Shown here piece by piece: positions 19,741 through 30,850 of a DNA stretch of 64,000 nt (within the stretch, counting starts at the first letter, position 1; each line of letters starts with the position of its first letter). Both the position numbers and the translations under genes were made by a program. The stretch lies in assembly GCA_023376005.1 (NCBI GenBank), contig CM042141.1, forward strand, positions 97,330,066-97,394,065, read 5' to 3'. The notes below the pieces were generated by a model. That model ran no database searches and was not told where the DNA came from. It saw nothing but the letters and a program-made list of their open reading frames with translations. Source of the DNA: Doryteuthis pealeii. Lineage: Eukaryota; Mollusca; Cephalopoda; Myopsida; Loliginidae.

Positions 19741-20576
19741 TTTAACAGTTTGAACAACAATGAAAGAAGGAATAACAACATTTGGCAATAAAAAGTGAAA
19801 AATGAAAGCGTAAGATAAAGGAAAACAATAATGTTTTGTTGTTAAAGTTCGTAGACCGTCTCTTTTTGTTTAGTACTTTTTTGTTTTTGTTCATTTTTTT
19901 TATTAATTCATTGATTTAATTTTTTGTTGCTTGATTATTTTTTGTTGATCAGAAAGGTCAAAGGAAAAGGAAATAACCAAGTGGTTGATTTTTTGTTTCA
20001 TTTGTTTTGATTTCTTGGAACTTTTTAAAAAACATTTTTTTTGTTTGGTAGGCCGTTGTCTTAGAATGTTTGCGTCGAAAAGTTCTTTTGTGTAACCACA
20101 AAAGTCGAAGATTGCGTTAAAAATATTTGTTGTCGTTGGTGTACTGATTTACGCCGCGAGTCTAGAGCAGACAGGAGTTACAAAAAAAAACAAAACAAAA
20201 CACATGAACACAACATGGAATTTCAAATAACTTGTATTAATAAATACATGAACAAGAAATTACGCTTGAAATAATTGCAAACGAAGGTTTTGTCTGCAGG
20301 AATGATAATTATATAAATATAATAATACAGTCCACTTAACTGAAGTCCTTGAGGTGGGTGAGTTATCGAAGTACCTACTACGGCCCTCTGTCTCTCTCTG
20401 CTGAATATAAGGAACGCCATTTTTTTCTCGACCGACTTCTGGAAATGCTGGTGACCAAAGAGGAAGAAATCCTATCTTCAATTTTGCCGCTAAAGTTTGC
20501 GGGCCTGTGATTGATTGATTTAAAGAGAGGCTCTCAGACCAAGGACGACAACCCACCTACATAAGATATATTCTTA
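19741..20576. other. Unassigned stretch, T-rich then mixed
   Basis: 19800-20060 is rich in TTTTTGTT. A 98-codon minus frame at 20260-20556 has no recognised motif. No gene called. Confidence 0.4.
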
Positions 20577-20880
20577 TATTGGTTGGTTGGTTGGATTTTA
20601 CGGCATGTCAACCCTTGGCTTATTTTTATATCGAAGACGTTTTTGTTTTGTTCATTCTTGTTCGGTTTAAACAAATTTTTAAACTCAATTTTGAAACTCA
20701 TTTTTTATCCATTCAACCTATAGATGGGACCCTAACAGGTACTACCACTCTGGGTGAGAGTGAACCTGGGAGTAATGACAGAGTTCAAAAATTGAAACCT
20801 CACCACTAGATACAGTTTAACGTTATGTAGAATACAGCATCTGCACTTCTGCAGAGGGGTAAGACCCCTCTGGGCACACG
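20577..20880 (-). mobile_element. RetA, rearranged
   Basis: It starts TTGGTTGGTTGGTTGGATTT and TACGGCATGTCAACCCTTGG, then the RetA 3' half in reverse. At about 20827 it jumps to the plus-strand RetA start (GAATACAGCATCTGCAC...GGGGTAAGACC), so two oppositely oriented RetA pieces are joined. Confidence 0.7.
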
Positions 20881-21199
20881 TATTTAAGTTTTAATATAAT
20901 TGAATATCATATTAAATTAGAAAGACTAACGAAACTAAATAAGAACGAATACAAACATTTTACAATTATTTTAATGTTATTTTAATTGATTTCTATATAA
21001 AATTACATATAGGATTGATTTTAATACGAATAACATGATAGTATTAGAAATCAGTGACAGCAAATAATTATTTATGAAACCCAGTTTTGTTAAAATCAGT
21101 ATGTAAATTATTCCCACTATATACTGTGTAAATCTTTATTTCTTAGAAATAGATAACTCATATTTAAGGATTTTAAATGCACTAATAATGTGGGCTGTT
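20881..21199 (-). mobile_element. Hel-A fragment
   Basis: ATTTAAGTTTTAATATAATT, AAAGACTAACGAAACTAAAT and ATTGATTTTAATACGAATAA match Hel-A near 12170-12430. Both ends are missing. Confidence 0.55.
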
Positions 21200-21705
21200 G
21201 GGAGCCACCTGTTGGCCGTAGTTAGGAACCTGTGATAAGTAAAGACGGAATTTTGGTTGCTGAGCAGTTCATGACATGCATTACTCAACTTTAGCCCTTA
21301 CTTAGGCTATACAGGCAATCGGAGAGGCCCCATCCGATCAAGTCAAACCTTGGCACCTATAAGATTGTCCCGATAGTATTGCACTTATGACAAACCCAAA
21401 CCCTTTTTATAATATTATAATATAATAGAATTTATAATTATTATAATATAATAGAAGGCTGTGGCTGATGGTCTTAGTGTCCCGGGTATGACGTTAAACT
21501 GCATATAGTGGTGAATTTTCAGTTATAGAGCTCTGCGGAGTGTGGAGTGCCCCTTCATTGCCATTACTTCTAGGTCCTCTCTGGCCTGGAGCGGTAGTAC
21601 CTATTAGGGTTCTATATATGGGTTAAATAGATAAAAAAATGACTTTTAAAAAGTGTGTTTAAAAAATGAATACCTAAAAAGAATGAATAAAACAAAAATT
21701 GAGGT
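21200..21705 (+). mobile_element. RetA copy
   Basis: GAGCCACCTGTTGGCCGTAG to the poly-A-rich 3' part. The loop of the internal stem has been replaced by an (ATATT)-rich stretch near 21410-21450. Confidence 0.7.
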
Positions 21706-22235
21706 TCTAGGTATGACGCTAAACAGCATCTAGTGATGAAGTTCCAAGCATCAAGCGTCAAGCCCTAGCACCTATATGATTGTCCAGCCCCAATTGCCCG
21801 TTATGGCAACTCTTAACCCATTTTATCATATACGTGCTAGAAGGCGGTAGCTGAGGGTCTTAGTGTCCTAGGTATGACGTTAAACTGCATCTAGTGGTGA
21901 TGTTTTAATTCCGGGTACTCTTTCATCACCATTACTCCCAGTTCCACTCTGATCCGGAGTGATAGTATCTATTAGGGTTCCATTTATGGGTTAAATAGAT
22001 CAAAAGATGAGTTTTATTAATAAAATGTGTTTTAAAAAAAGGAATGGCCAACAAAAAGGAATAACACGAAAACGTATTCGGCATAAAATAACCCAAGGGT
22101 TAACATGCTGTAAAATCCAACCACCAGCCAGCCCACCATCCTGAAAGACAGTTTTCCACCGCTGCGTCAGTGCGCACAGTGCGATTAGGACCTCTTTCTG
22201 GAAGATCGCCGACTGATCAAGTCCTCTCAAACCGG
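21706..22235 (+). mobile_element. RetA copy with tail extension
   Basis: After a short out-of-order RetA piece, a body runs from CAAGCCCTAGCACCTATATG to CATGCTGTAAAATCCAACC. It is followed at 22131-22235 by the GAAAGACAGTTTTCCACCGC and GTGCGCACAGTGCGATTAGG block also seen after the copy at 8500-9035. Confidence 0.7.
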
Positions 22236-22452
22236 GCGATGAGCTTCCGAATCATGATATCGCTAGGAGATATTCTGACATTAAAATGTTACCGGTATTT
22301 TTTAGTTTGAATAATTGACATTTCATTGGAATATAAAAACTCAATAATCCGTAGCCATTTTAATCTTCAAGGGATGCTCTATAATCTGAAAAAAAGAAGA
22401 TAGAAAACGAACAATTAGGAATTTTTCAAACCCTTCACTTTTTCAGTGGCTA

Positions 22453-22529
<77 letters not shown>

Positions 22530-22555
22530 CGTGTGTGTGCGTGTGTGTAATATAT

Positions 22556-22592
<37 letters not shown>
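22453..22592. repeat. Compound microsatellite (CT)n (AT)n (GT)n (GA)n
   Basis: Four dinucleotide blocks lie in series. The outer (CT)n and (GA)n blocks are complementary, so the whole can fold back. Confidence 0.9.
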
Positions 22593-22597
<5 letters not shown>

Positions 22598-22736
22598 GGA
22601 GAGGCTAGGAATGTAATAGTTACGTGTAAATTAGCATGGAAAAGTTTTTAGAGGGAATATAAGAATTACAATTAGCATGGAAAATATAAGAATTACAATT
22701 AGCATGGAAAATATGTGAATAATAATATCTTATTAT

Positions 22737-23381
22737 AATGGAGATTGTGTGTCTTTCTGTCTGTAACCGAAACTATATTCCTACTCAAGTCACAATTCTC
22801 TTAGTTATTGACATCACATTCTCCATGATTTTATTTTTATCTAAACCTCAATTATTAATAAAATTGTTTTACATTATTAATACTGTTAACTATGTCTACA
22901 TACTGACAACATGCAATTATATTTATATATACAACAAAATAGCGGTTTACAGTGTAAACGGGAAGGCTAATTTGCATATTAATATTAAAAAATCGAATTT
23001 AATAAATATGTGCTTAGTATTATTGATTTCTAACTGTTTGGTTTTATTTTAATGAATATAAGTAAAAATCTCTTCAATGAATCTTAAATGAAATCCATTA
23101 ACAAGATAAAATAACTGTCATTTTATTCTTTACTTCCTCTTATAACTAAATACTTAAATTAGAAAAAATAACAACGAAAGACGAGAGTGATGGAAGAGTA
23201 AGTTTCAGTTGTTCCATTTTTTATTATACTCCCTCTGTTTCAAATCTTTTATTATACTCCTTCTGTTTCAAATCTTTTTATCTGTATTCTTATTTAGTTT
23301 CATTAGCCTTTCTAATTTAATACAATATTTATTACATTAAAACTTAAATACTTGCACCCAGAGGGTGCATATATTTGCTAG
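22737..23381 (+). mobile_element. Hel-A Helitron, best preserved copy
   Basis: The start is TCTTATTATAATGGAGATTG after A. The 3' end is a perfect hairpin TGCACCC-AGA-GGGTGCA at 23353-23369, eight bases, then CTAG at 23378-23381 before T. About 645 bp, with no Rep/helicase. It serves as the reference for the family. Confidence 0.9.
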
Positions 23382-23514
23382 TACGAATAATATACTATAA
23401 TATACGAATAGATTCTTTGAGATTCAAAAGAATTCTACTTTAATCTGTTATTTTTATTTATTTTTATTTTACTAAATAGTATAATTTGTTTTCACTTCTT
23501 TCTTTTTTAAATAG

Positions 23515-24845
23515 AAAATATGTGTGTAGAAGAACGATAGTTGGTTGAATATTCTTTCCTCGTACAAAATTAATGTGAGAACAATTCACGACGACGTAAT
23601 AACCAGTGTATTTTATTGCCTGAACAAACTTAACGGAAGAGAATACAAGATTGACAATGGGATAACAAGAAAGAGCTTATAGTATAAGCTCTTCCTTGTT
23701 ACCTCATTGTCATGTTTGTATCCAGGCATATTAAATAAGAGCTGCATTGAATTCCAATGCTTTTGCATAGCAAACCTAGCTTTTGGATTTAGCACTGCTG
23801 TTTTAAGCTTTTAAGCTTTCTGTAAAATATTGAACCATTCATAATCATCTTTCACTCTAGTGGCAACTCTTTTTCATTTAGTGGGTACATATTTTTGTCT
23901 ATCCAGTCAGACCATAGTTCATTTGTAATAATATTACTGGCTTGATCCATACTGAAAGAGTATTTCCCCTTCCATCATTTACACAAATACAACATCCACC
24001 ACATTTCTAGGAGATAATTTTCATGTAGGTTTGAATTCCTTAATCTCCATTTATGTAGAGCCAAAACGTTCTTTTATGCTTTCACTTCTTGATTTTCTTT
24101 CTGCCATTTTAGACTTGGTTACTACTTTAGGGAACTAGATCACATTCATAGTATGACTCTGACTATGTCATATCTGGCTTTCTCATACATGAACAGATAT
24201 AAATGACATATGAAAATGAATATTTGAAATTTACGATACTCAAGTACAAAATAGCACAAAAAGCTGGATATAATTGAATAATTTTCACTTAGAATACCTA
24301 ATAAAAATAAAAGAGTTTGTTAAATCACTAAAATGAATGTATTTTCATATTCTGTGACCAGAAAACATATAATTTGACATATTACACCCTGTAACTCCTA
24401 AAATTGTCAATTTTCTTTGAAAAAATAGCGGTTTTCAGCCACCATTTTGAAAAATCATCGAATTTGTAATCAGCAGCAAAAATGGCCATAGAAAACACTC
24501 ATCCCAAAAATTCGACCTCTATTTGCTCACCCCTACTTTACAGAGTTGTATGAGTGAAATGTCCTAATATGAAAAGAGTATTTAGTAGATAAAGTGATTA
24601 GTCCTTGATATTTAGTTGGTAGCAAAAGAGAGATTGTAAAGACTTTCATGTTGAGCATGTTATCGTGTGCGATACGACACAAAGTTGCTGGAAACGTAAC
24701 TAGTATGTTCTCACTTATCCTGGACTGGAACGTGAAAGAGGATTTTGACTTTGTCGCTTCTACTTTTATAATGCGCCTCGCTACGCTACCTAGCGCCTAC
24801 TGTCAAACACGGGAGGTAATTACCTCTCGTGTTACCTAGCGTTAA
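23515..24845 (+). repeat. Rep-M long interspersed repeat, copy 1
   Basis: The ends match 51215-51690 (TTTTATTGCCTGAACAAACTTAA near the left; GAGTGAAATGTCCTAATA, TTAGTAGATAAAGTG and GACTTTGTCGCTTC on the right). About 880 bases in the middle are absent from the other copy. It ends with a 24-bp palindrome (24808-24831, core GAGGTAATTACCTC). No coding domain seen. Confidence 0.55.
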
Positions 24846-24859
24846 ATAGGAGCATTTGA

Positions 24860-25130
24860 AACAAACAAGAAATTTGGTATTTCAGTTTTAAAAGAATGTT
24901 AGATTTAATCAAATAAGATTAGGAATCATTTGCCAATTTTTGCCTGAAATGTTTCAATGTCTGCCGAAATAAATGGCGAGAAACAAGGGATTTGGTATTT
25001 CAGTTTTAAGAGTATGTTAGATTTTTTTTCAAGTAATATTAAGATTTATTTGTCTGTATTTCTTTCTTCTTGTTATGGGTGGCCAAAAAGCTGAAATATT
25101 TCAACATCTGCCGAAACGAATGCCTATAAA
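24860..25130 (+). repeat. Imperfect tandem duplication, unit about 120-150 bp
   Basis: Both units contain TTTGGTATTTCAGTTTTAA, ATGTTAGATTT, TGAAAT-TTTCAA and TCTGCCGAAA. The second has a poly-T expansion. Confidence 0.65.
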
Positions 25131-25430
25131 CAAGGAGATTGGTTGGAATTGGCAGAGTCGATTAAACGTGGGCGTTTAGACGTAAAACCAATTTTGGCAT
25201 CAGCTCATTTGACGATCGTTGCTATGGTTTTAAGAACATTTTTCTTTTCATGTGTAAATTTGTCAGTGTTGTGTGGTATTAAAAATCAAAAGGAAGTCAT
25301 ATTTACATTTTAAAAATCCAAGTAATACATTTATATTAAAAATGAAGTTAAGAATAGAGGAAAATGTGGATATAACAACACAAACAGCTAAATTTAATTG
25401 ATATTTCGCCTACTCCTGAAACCGAATCTA

Positions 25431-25910
25431 TTTGTTTTGTTTTGTTTTACGGCATATCAACCTCGGTCGGCCATTTAATGCCGACTAAGTTTTGAAAGAC
25501 GTTTTTGTTTTTATTCATTCTTGATGGGAACACAATTTTTTTCAAACTCATGTTTTTCTATTTAGCCCATAGAGTAGACCCCAACAGGTACTACCACACC
25601 GGGTCAGAGTGGACCTGGAAGTAATAGTAACCAAGGGGCACTGCACATTTCCCAAGCTCCAGAATTGGAACCTCACCATCACATAGAGAGTTTAACGTCA
25701 TACCCAGGACAATAAGACCCTCAGAGTGGATCTAAGAGTAATGGTGATGAAGGGGTACTCCACATTCTCCAAAGCTTCAGAATTGGAACCTCACCACTAG
25801 ATGCAGTTTAACGTAATACCCAGGACATTAAGACCCTCAGCCACCGCCTTTTAACACATATATGATAAAAAGGGTTGCGGTTTGCCATAAGAGAAATATA
25901 GTCGGGACAA
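25431..25910 (-). mobile_element. RetA, 5'-truncated, 13-bp TSD
   Basis: It starts (tail reversed) TTTGTTTTGTTTTGTTTTAC and GGCATATCAACCTC. It stops inside the loop of the internal stem. GAAACCGAATCTA at 25418-25430 and 25911-25923 are identical. It contains an internal duplication of the segment around AGTAATGGTGATGAAGGGGT. Confidence 0.87.
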
Positions 25911-25957
25911 GAAACCGAATCTAAACGGATATCAAAATAAATTCCTTACTATTATAA

Positions 25958-26457
25958 TTAGCAAAATATGCGCCATCCGGTCGTAAGTATTTAAGTTGTA
26001 ATGCAATGAAATATATTAGATAAGAAAAAAACTTACAGAATTAAATAAGAACGCATATAAAAAGATTACACTTATTTTAATTGTATTTTAATTGTTGGAG
26101 AATAAAACAATAATATTAGAGATCAATAACACCAAATAATTATGTATCAAACCCGGTTTTATCAAGAACAGTATGCAAATTAACCACTCCATATATTATG
26201 TAAACCTTTATTTCTTAGCGATATATAAGACACATTGCAGAATTTTAAACGCATTAATAACATGGACTGTTTTGAGGCAAATCTAACTCAGGTTTTAATA
26301 GACATCGTTAAAAAGTAAGATTTAATCTAGTCTATGCATTAATGATTTTGACTATGAATTGAATACTCATTGATAAACTTACGCAATTCCTGAAGGTATT
26401 ATGACGTAAGCAGTGGCGTAGCTTCGGTTACAGACATTGATTCTCCATTATTGTAAA
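25958..26457 (-). mobile_element. Hel-A Helitron, decayed
   Basis: The 3' end is degraded to TTAG. Interior AAAACTTACAGAATTAAATA and TTAGCGATATATAAGACACA match Hel-A. The 5' end is near ACAATAATGGAGAATC read on the minus strand. Confidence 0.6.
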
Positions 26458-26489
26458 ATGTTAACAGGGATACAATAAAGTTGTCCATA

Positions 26490-26760
26490 ATTGCCAAACG
26501 AACTCTTTTCACACACATACATGTACGAACTAGACAGCAAAAGAGGAAAAGGGGAGGGGCATATCAAAGGCTGTTACGATTTTGGTGTCCATCCCTTAGG
26601 CTTCAAGAAAGAGCATTGTCCAGCGGAGATCCTTTGCGTTAAGCAGGGCGCGATCCTTAGTGAAGAATCCTTTCGTTGCTCCTTGGTGTCCCTTAATATT
26701 GGGTATAATCATTTGGTTGTTCCTCGGTGTTGTAGGTCCGTTCGTGAATAAGGGGAGGGT
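26490..26760 (+). repeat. Rep-U interspersed repeat, copy 1
   Basis: GTTACGATTTTGGTGTCCAT and GCGGAGATCCTTTGCGTTAA, then GATCCTTAGTGAAGAATCC, recur at 27045-27290, where a 28-bp minisatellite has expanded inside. The frames here are not conserved. Confidence 0.55.
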
Positions 26761-26827
26761 GGTCAGTTGTTTATTCACAACCTCCTAATTCACCAGTATG
26801 AAAATGTTCACCATTGAAGCAAGAACT

Positions 26828-26890
26828 CAATCCAAAGTCCTGAAGAAGGTCTAACAGACCGAAACGTTATAACGTCGACATCAGTACAAT
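26828..26890 (+). ncRNA. Hammerhead-ribozyme-like motif
   Basis: CTGAAGA at 26840-26846 fits CUGANGA. GGTCT-AAC-AGACC (26848-26860) makes a perfect stem II. GAAAC at 26861-26865 is the second core strand, GTT-AT-AAC a minimal stem III, and GTC at 26874-26876 the expected cleavage triplet. Stem I would be GTC before the core paired with GAC after it, then an internal loop. One extra A between CTGAAGA and stem II departs from the consensus and may prevent cleavage. Minimal stem III hammerheads are known in Penelope-like elements and retrozymes. CTGAAGAAGG...GAAACGTT motifs are also common in repeats without proven activity. Confidence 0.4.
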
Positions 26891-26971
26891 AAACATCCAT
26901 TTTCTACATCATCCTGTGTTTGTCTACCTTTCTCCACATACTGTCGGATTAATTTCATCTTATTTCTCCCA

Positions 26972-26976
<5 letters not shown>

Positions 26977-27031
<55 letters not shown>
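26977..27031. repeat. (AT)n(GT)n microsatellite
   Basis: AT run followed directly by GT run. Confidence 0.95.
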
Positions 27032-27039
27032 AGTGTGTG

Positions 27040-27300
27040 GTGTGTTACGATTTGTGTCCATGTTTGGGCTGCAGGTGAGAGTACTTTATTGTGGAGATCC
27101 CTTGCGTTCCTTAGTGTTAGGTAGAATCCTTGCGTTCCTTAGTGTTAGACAGAATCCTTGCGTTCCTTAGTGTTAGACAGAATCCTTGTGTTCCTTAGTG
27201 TTAGGTAGAATATTTGTGTTCCTTAGTGTTAGACAGAATCCTTGGTTGCTCCTTAGTGAAGAATCCTTGTGTTAAGCACAGTCCTTGGCTGATGATCTGT
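27040..27300 (+). repeat. Rep-U copy 2 with 28-bp minisatellite
   Basis: CCTTAGTG recurs at 27109, 27137, 27165, 27193 and 27221, a strict 28-bp period (unit about TCCTTGCGTTCCTTAGTGTT plus AGACAGAA). It is flanked by the Rep-U sequence also seen at 26570-26700. Confidence 0.85.
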
Positions 27301-27489
27301 TCGTCCGTGTCGGATACCAGCAACTGAACGGCTTTCAAGATCGGTGATTAAATAGTTAACTAACCACGTATTCGAGCGTGTTGAGTGGCTGATTGAATCC
27401 ACGCACCCACGCAGAGTCTATAAGTTTAAGTGGTGGTCTAAAGAACGCCGTATACGCCGAAATAATCCAACAATATGCCACAAGTTTAT

Positions 27490-27670
27490 ATGCTTTTTGA
27501 TGTCTTTAATCTCAGCGTCAAGACTTTACTAACCAAAAAGCTATTTGCCTCTTGATCATTTCTTCAATACACACATGTATTCTTTCCATCTTCTTTCCTG
27601 TTATTGTATTACTTCTATTAAGTTTTTCTCAGGCAATAGTCTACCTGTTATTGTTACATAATCTATGCAT
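27490..27670 (+). repeat. Rep-T fragment, copy 2
   Basis: AAAAAGCTATTTGCCTCTTG, CTTCTATTAAGTTTTTCTC and AGGCAATAGTC follow Rep-T order. Confidence 0.45.
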
Positions 27671-28145
27671 AGATTATTGTGAAACCCTGTATTTCTGAAG
27701 GGATGGCCCCTTTTCATATCACGGGCGGGACTTTCCATGGAATATTACAGAAAGCCCGCGAAATACGTGAAGTCACGTGGGACCTGGTTGGCTCTTCAGT
27801 TTCAGCTTGGACGTCAGGCAGATAAGGTCTTTCTGCCTTAGCTGAAGCTCACTGCACACGCGCGTTATGTTAGTTACATGAAATGTTTAGTTAAGTAAAT
27901 AAAAGCTTACATAAATAATATGGTTTTGTGGTTGATGAATGTCTTGGCGACCAGACTGACCTAGAAGAAGAAATGAATCAAAAACAGAGAAATAGAAGAC
28001 CAGACACGAAGTCCCCAAGACTAGGTCCTGACGCTGGAAGAAGAACGTAAGATACCAAAGATGAGCAGAAGAATAATAGAAGTAAAAAAGAAGAGTATAC
28101 AACATTATTACTCTCGTCGGGATTGTTCTTTTGCGAGGGTAATCC
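27671..28145. other. Unassigned stretch
   Basis: No gene or family recognised. Confidence 0.4.
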
Positions 28146-28930
28146 CAAAGCTAAGCTATATAAAATATTTAGAAATCGCAGAAAAATCAATTTATTGTCA
28201 ATGATGTTTACATCATTTTAAAGTTTTAACATGTTTCTATTTTTCTACATGTTATATGTGATATAACCTATGGACATAAATGGAATGCACCGACGACTAC
28301 TATAAGTAGCAGGAACAATTGTGGCTTGAGACGAAGCAATGCGAGTCAGCTCGTAACTATATGGTCGGACGCAATCTCCACTTTCTTTGCTGTAATTTCT
28401 ACTCCTTGTTGTTCAATACATTTGTACCCATTTTTACCAGTCGTTTGTCTTATTTTTAACCCTTGAAACCCCACAACACTACAGAATCGCCATTTTGAAC
28501 GATGCATTTTTGTAGACTGTAGGAAAGTTTTTGCATGCATTTCTAATACCAGCTCGTCGCCATGTTGTTGAGGAAGCGTTGAAAATCGTCTTCGTTACAA
28601 ACTCCCTACACCACTTGTGGACGTTTTTGATATCCATGTGCAACTCGCCATACATTTCCGTTAATTGACGATTAATTTCAATAGGTTTAAAGCCTTTTCG
28701 TTCAAAAACTGAATAACTACATGAATTTCACGCTTGGCGGTAGCGTCAATCTGGAGCTCCATTGGTAACGACTGCCAAGCCGAGTGAGCGTGACAGCGAG
28801 GTGCGTGCAGGAATAGGTACAGGACGTAAACACAACAGTATTGACAATAACCGCGCGAACAGTTTCCCTATGTCCCCAGCGTTTTGGAGACCTTGCTTTT
28901 GGGAATACTCCCGTTCAATTAATTTCCCAA
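28146..28930 (-). pseudogene. Mariner-family transposase relic, copy 2
   Basis: The minus strand reads MELQIDATAKREIHVVIQFL, a break, FKPIEINRQLTEMYGELHMD and NVHKWCREF. This is the same HTH_48-type N-terminus as at 10443-10679, but reaches slightly further (the KWCREF motif). The region 28255-28555 towards the 3' end has stops in all frames and no DDE motif. Upstream the sequence CGACTGCCAAGCCGAGTGAG is shared with copy 1 and would be the 5' untranslated part. A 109-codon frame (28746-29075) on the same strand lies outside the transposase and is not recognised. Confidence 0.65.
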
Positions 28931-29187
28931 GCTCATCAGTATTGCGTGCACTGAGCCTCTTGCGTTCAAACGAACTTTCGTCAGATGGAAGCGTTAATTG
29001 TCTGGAGAGCTCAACAGGACAGTGACCATTTTCCCTCTTCTCACACAGAGAGTTTCTTTTTTTCTCCCCTGACAATTTAATTACTTTTGAAAGTTATCGA
29101 TAGTATGTTGAAAATTATTCCAATAAAAGTCAATGTTCGTGTTGCGAATAACATTTTTTGTTAATGTCATTTACAAATAAACTGGGC

Positions 29188-29395
29188 AAATCCCCGTGGT
29201 GTAGTGGCTAAAGTGCTTGATTGCAGCAATGTAGTAATCGATTTCAAACTCCAGCCTCGCTATTACATTTACTTTCGAACTAATACGCATTGGAAAGGTA
29301 TGGTTAAATGGTACCACTTGCGATCTTCTACCAGGATGGTTTTGGCATTAAGTAACCCTTGAAGGTTAATATACCATTAAACCAAACCATCTCTA
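29188..29395 (+). mobile_element. SINE-3: tRNA head with RetA-type tail
   Basis: CGTGGTGTAGTGGCTAAAGT is an A box and GATTTCAAACTCC a B box. The 3' end TGGCATTAAGTAACCCTTGA and AGGTTAATATACCATTAAAC matches the RetA tail. A tRNA head on a tail shared with other families is typical of a SINE that borrows a LINE 3' end. Confidence 0.65.
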
Positions 29396-30539
29396 ATAAT
29401 AAATGCGAATGTCAGTGTATCAGTGTGTCTCATTTTTCAACTTTACTCCTACAGGCCATATCCCAACATATTATACCATTTGGGAATCAGTCCGACTCCG
29501 TGATCAAATTAAAAACATTCCGGGTCGAATCCGGACCCGCAATTCTGAAATTTTTGATTCCCAAGTTTTAATTAATGTGGCGATTTTTACGTGATTTTTT
29601 TTAGACGAATTTTTTTTTTTTTACGATAACAATCTTTATAAATTGGAAATAAATTTGGGAATAATCGAAATGAATTTCGAAATTCAACCATGAAATATGA
29701 ATAAGGAACTACGTGCATCAAATTGTCTTTAAATTAATTTGCAGCAGAAGAATTATCGTTGAACTTTTGTCACGTGACATCCACAGGAGATAGTTTAATT
29801 GCCGTCTGATTTGGCAGCTTTTAAGTTAGTTATAAATAAAACGTCAAAGAACTTTTACATTTGCTCCAATATAAATTGTTTAAATATCAGCTAATTATTA
29901 GCGAAGTGAAAACAAACAGATATTTTAATTAACATTTGCTCTGATTTCACGTTTCACGGTTAAAATCCACGCAACTGAGACAACTGATCGTAATAGCATT
30001 CGACAATTTCTTTTAAGCCTATCGAGAGAGATGATATAACACTGTCGGTCATCGATGAGCTAAACGGATCACTGAATATTTGATAATGGCCGTCAATATG
30101 GGTTACAGTGACTTCTACAATTTTTCAAAAACCCGGTCGAAAGCCCACGTTGTATCTGATCTCAAACGACCAGAAATCTGCTGCTGAAGTTGATACACCA
30201 CGACTAACGGTGGCTTGACTGTTATATAATGAAACAACGACTCAATAAAATTATTTATATAACAGGAAAGAAAAAATAGAGATGTTCATCTTACTTAAAA
30301 CTGTGGGGGTGATGGACGTCTAATTAGGGTTTTTCGGTCGGAACACGATCAGGGTTTTAGGTACCTCCAAATTCACGTCACGGGATCAGTTTAGGCAATA
30401 TTGCGTGAATAATTTTGAACTTTAAAAAAAGATCTCGCAAAAAAAAAAAAAAAAGAACATAAAGAGTTGTTACAAAGAAAAACAGTTAATTCAAAGATCA
30501 AATTATCCGATTGGGAAAAATACTCACCGTTATCTTGAA
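29396..30539. other. Unassigned AT-rich stretch of about 1.1 kb
   Basis: Frames of 63-70 codons at 29359-29594 have no known motif. GGGTCGAATCCGGACCC near 29521 is a short palindrome. No gene called. Confidence 0.4.
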
Positions 30540-30850
30540 AAATAAGTAAAACAGTTCTTTTTTTTACAACAGGGGCAGTTTCTTTATTGATATTTTTTAG
30601 CAGAATTCTGTATTCATGTTTTTTTTCTAAAAAAAACTCCTGTATAAAAACTTATAAAAATCTTCTGATATAATTATTTAAACTCTTATCTTTATAGAAA
30701 AAAAGTAAAAATCGTTTTTTGTCGGTCCATTTTTTCATATTTCATAAAATAAAATAGGAGGGGGGTAGACCTCATAAAATATTTCCCCTAATATATTCTA
30801 GGAAAAACCAATTTCAAATATATTTTCATTGTTTTCGTTCATAATTTTAA
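30540..30850 (-). mobile_element. Relative of Hel-B interior
   Basis: TTTACAACA-GGG-CAG, AAACTCTTATCTTTATAGAA, GGGGGTAGACCTCATAAAAT and CTAATATATTCTAGGAAAAA parallel 13085-13275 inside the Hel-B copy. Ends not found. Confidence 0.5.

Noticed and set aside
28746..29075. 109-codon minus frame next to the mariner relic
   Set aside because: It overlaps the presumed 5' untranslated region of the mariner and an 87-codon opposite-strand frame. No domain.
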